This document shows, piece by piece, positions 63,318 to 64,000 of a stretch of DNA of 64,000 nt. Within the stretch, counting starts at the first letter, position 1. Every line of letters starts with the position of its first letter. Both the position numbers and the translations under genes were made by a program. The notes beneath the pieces were generated by a model that was given only the letters and a program-made list of their open reading frames with translations, made no database searches and had not been told where the DNA came from. Source of the stretch: G965222335 sp965222335 (lineage in GTDB: Bacteria > Pseudomonadota > Gammaproteobacteria > Pseudomonadales > Halieaceae); contig OZ244944.1 of the NCBI GenBank assembly GCA_965222335.1, positions 2,480,001-2,544,000 of the forward strand, read 5' to 3'.

Positions 63318-64000
63318 GGTCAAGTGACTAAGCGCATACGGTGGATGCCTTGGCAGTCAGAGGCGATGAAGGACGTAGGAGCCTGCGAAAAGTCTCGGGG
63401 AGGTGGCAACCAACCTTCGATCCGGGAATGTCCGAATGGGGAAACCCACCTGGTGCAAGCCAGGTATCTCTAGCTGAATACATAGGTTAGAGAGGCGAAC
63501 GCGGGGAACTGAAACATCTAAGTACCCGTAGGAAGAGAAATCAATTGAGATTCCCTCAGTAGCGGCGAGCGAACGGGGATGAGCCTGCAAGTGATAGCAT
63601 TTTGGTTAGTGGAACGCTCTGGAAAGTGCGGCGATAGAGGGTGATAGCCCCGTACACGAAAACCTCGATGTGGTACTGAGCTTGCGACAAGTAGGTCGGG
63701 ACACGAGATATCTTGACTGAAGATGGGGGGACCATCCTCCAAGGCTAAATACTACTGACTGACCGATAGTGAACCAGTACCGTGAGGGAAAGGCGAAAAG
63801 AACCCCGGAGAGGGGAGTGAAATAGAACCTGAAACCGTGTGCGTACAAGCAGTGGGAGCCCCATCTTCAAGCCATTTCGGCTGGAGAAGCTGCCATCGGC
63901 CTGTTTAGGGTTGTCATCGCGTAGCGATGACCAACCGCTAAAACAAGGCAGAGATGGTTTGAAGATGGGGTGACTGCGTACCTTTTGTATAATGGGTCAG
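63318..64000 (+). rRNA. rrl: 23S ribosomal RNA, 5' part
   Basis: The gene begins GGTCAAGTGACTAAGCGCAT and runs off the window after about 683 bases. The 5' domain segments CTCAGTAGCGGCGAGCGAAC, GTGAACCAGTACCGTGAGGG and AAGGCGAAAAGAACCCCGG are standard. Between GCAGTGGGAG and TGACTGCGTACCTTTTGTAT the short helix 25 of E. coli is replaced by a structured insertion of about 110 bases. Confidence 0.97.
63859..63970 (+). other. Helix-25 insertion in 23S rRNA (intervening-sequence-like)
   Basis: CCCCATCTTCAAGCCAT (63859-63875) pairs along all 17 positions, with one G-U, with ATGGTTTGAAGATGGGG (63954-63970). Inside, GGTTG-TCATCGC-GTA-GCGATGA-c-CAACC (63909-63935) forms a second hairpin. Long helices at this site in other bacteria are intervening sequences removed by RNase III, leaving 23S in two pieces. 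Whether that happens here is inferred. Confidence 0.75.

Overview
The window looks like a chromosomal segment of a marine-type gammaproteobacterium of the Pseudomonas/Cellvibrionales kind; Halieaceae is my best guess, not proven. The basis is a GC-rich core whose neighbourhoods match that group: lptD-surA-pdxA, amgK-murU, rpe-trpE, trpGDC-crp-osmC-coq7, aroQ-accBC-prmA-dusB-fis-purH-purD, and argC-erpA-anmK-mepM-tyrS followed by an rRNA operon.

Positions 1 to about 9.7 kb are an AT-richer accessory region for surface polysaccharide. It holds an FkbM-type methyltransferase cut by the window edge, a family 2 glycosyltransferase, three enzymes that together fit UDP-N-acetyl-6-deoxy-L-hexosamine synthesis (4,6-dehydratase, RmlD-like reductase, 2-epimerase), an 884-residue glycosyltransferase-glycosyltransferase-methyltransferase fusion, and a sulfotransferase-like protein. 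At 9.8-12.5 kb a coupled pair of membrane proteins of unknown function follows, with its own promoter.

From 12.7 kb the housekeeping core begins. In order it contains vitamin B6 and outer-membrane biogenesis genes (pdxA, surA, lptD), peptidoglycan recycling (amgK, murU), rpe, a trp operon with a methyltransferase inserted between trpE and trpG, a CRP/Vfr regulator, ubiquinone and purine synthesis, fis-dusB, fatty-acid carboxylase subunits, DsbD, a copper chaperone, DNA polymerase II, PBP1B with a lipoprotein activator candidate, a twin-ATPase ABC protein, heme genes (hemB, hemL, hemJ), a CLC channel, argC, a bactofilin, erpA, anmK, an M23 peptidase and tyrS.

The right end is an rRNA operon: two promoters, boxB/boxA leader, 16S, tRNA-Ile, a damaged tRNA-Ile copy, tRNA-Ala, and the first 683 bases of 23S carrying a helix-25 insertion. 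Small palindromic repeats of several kinds lie at gene ends, some overlapping stop codons. I saw no CRISPR array, transposase, integrase or phage gene.
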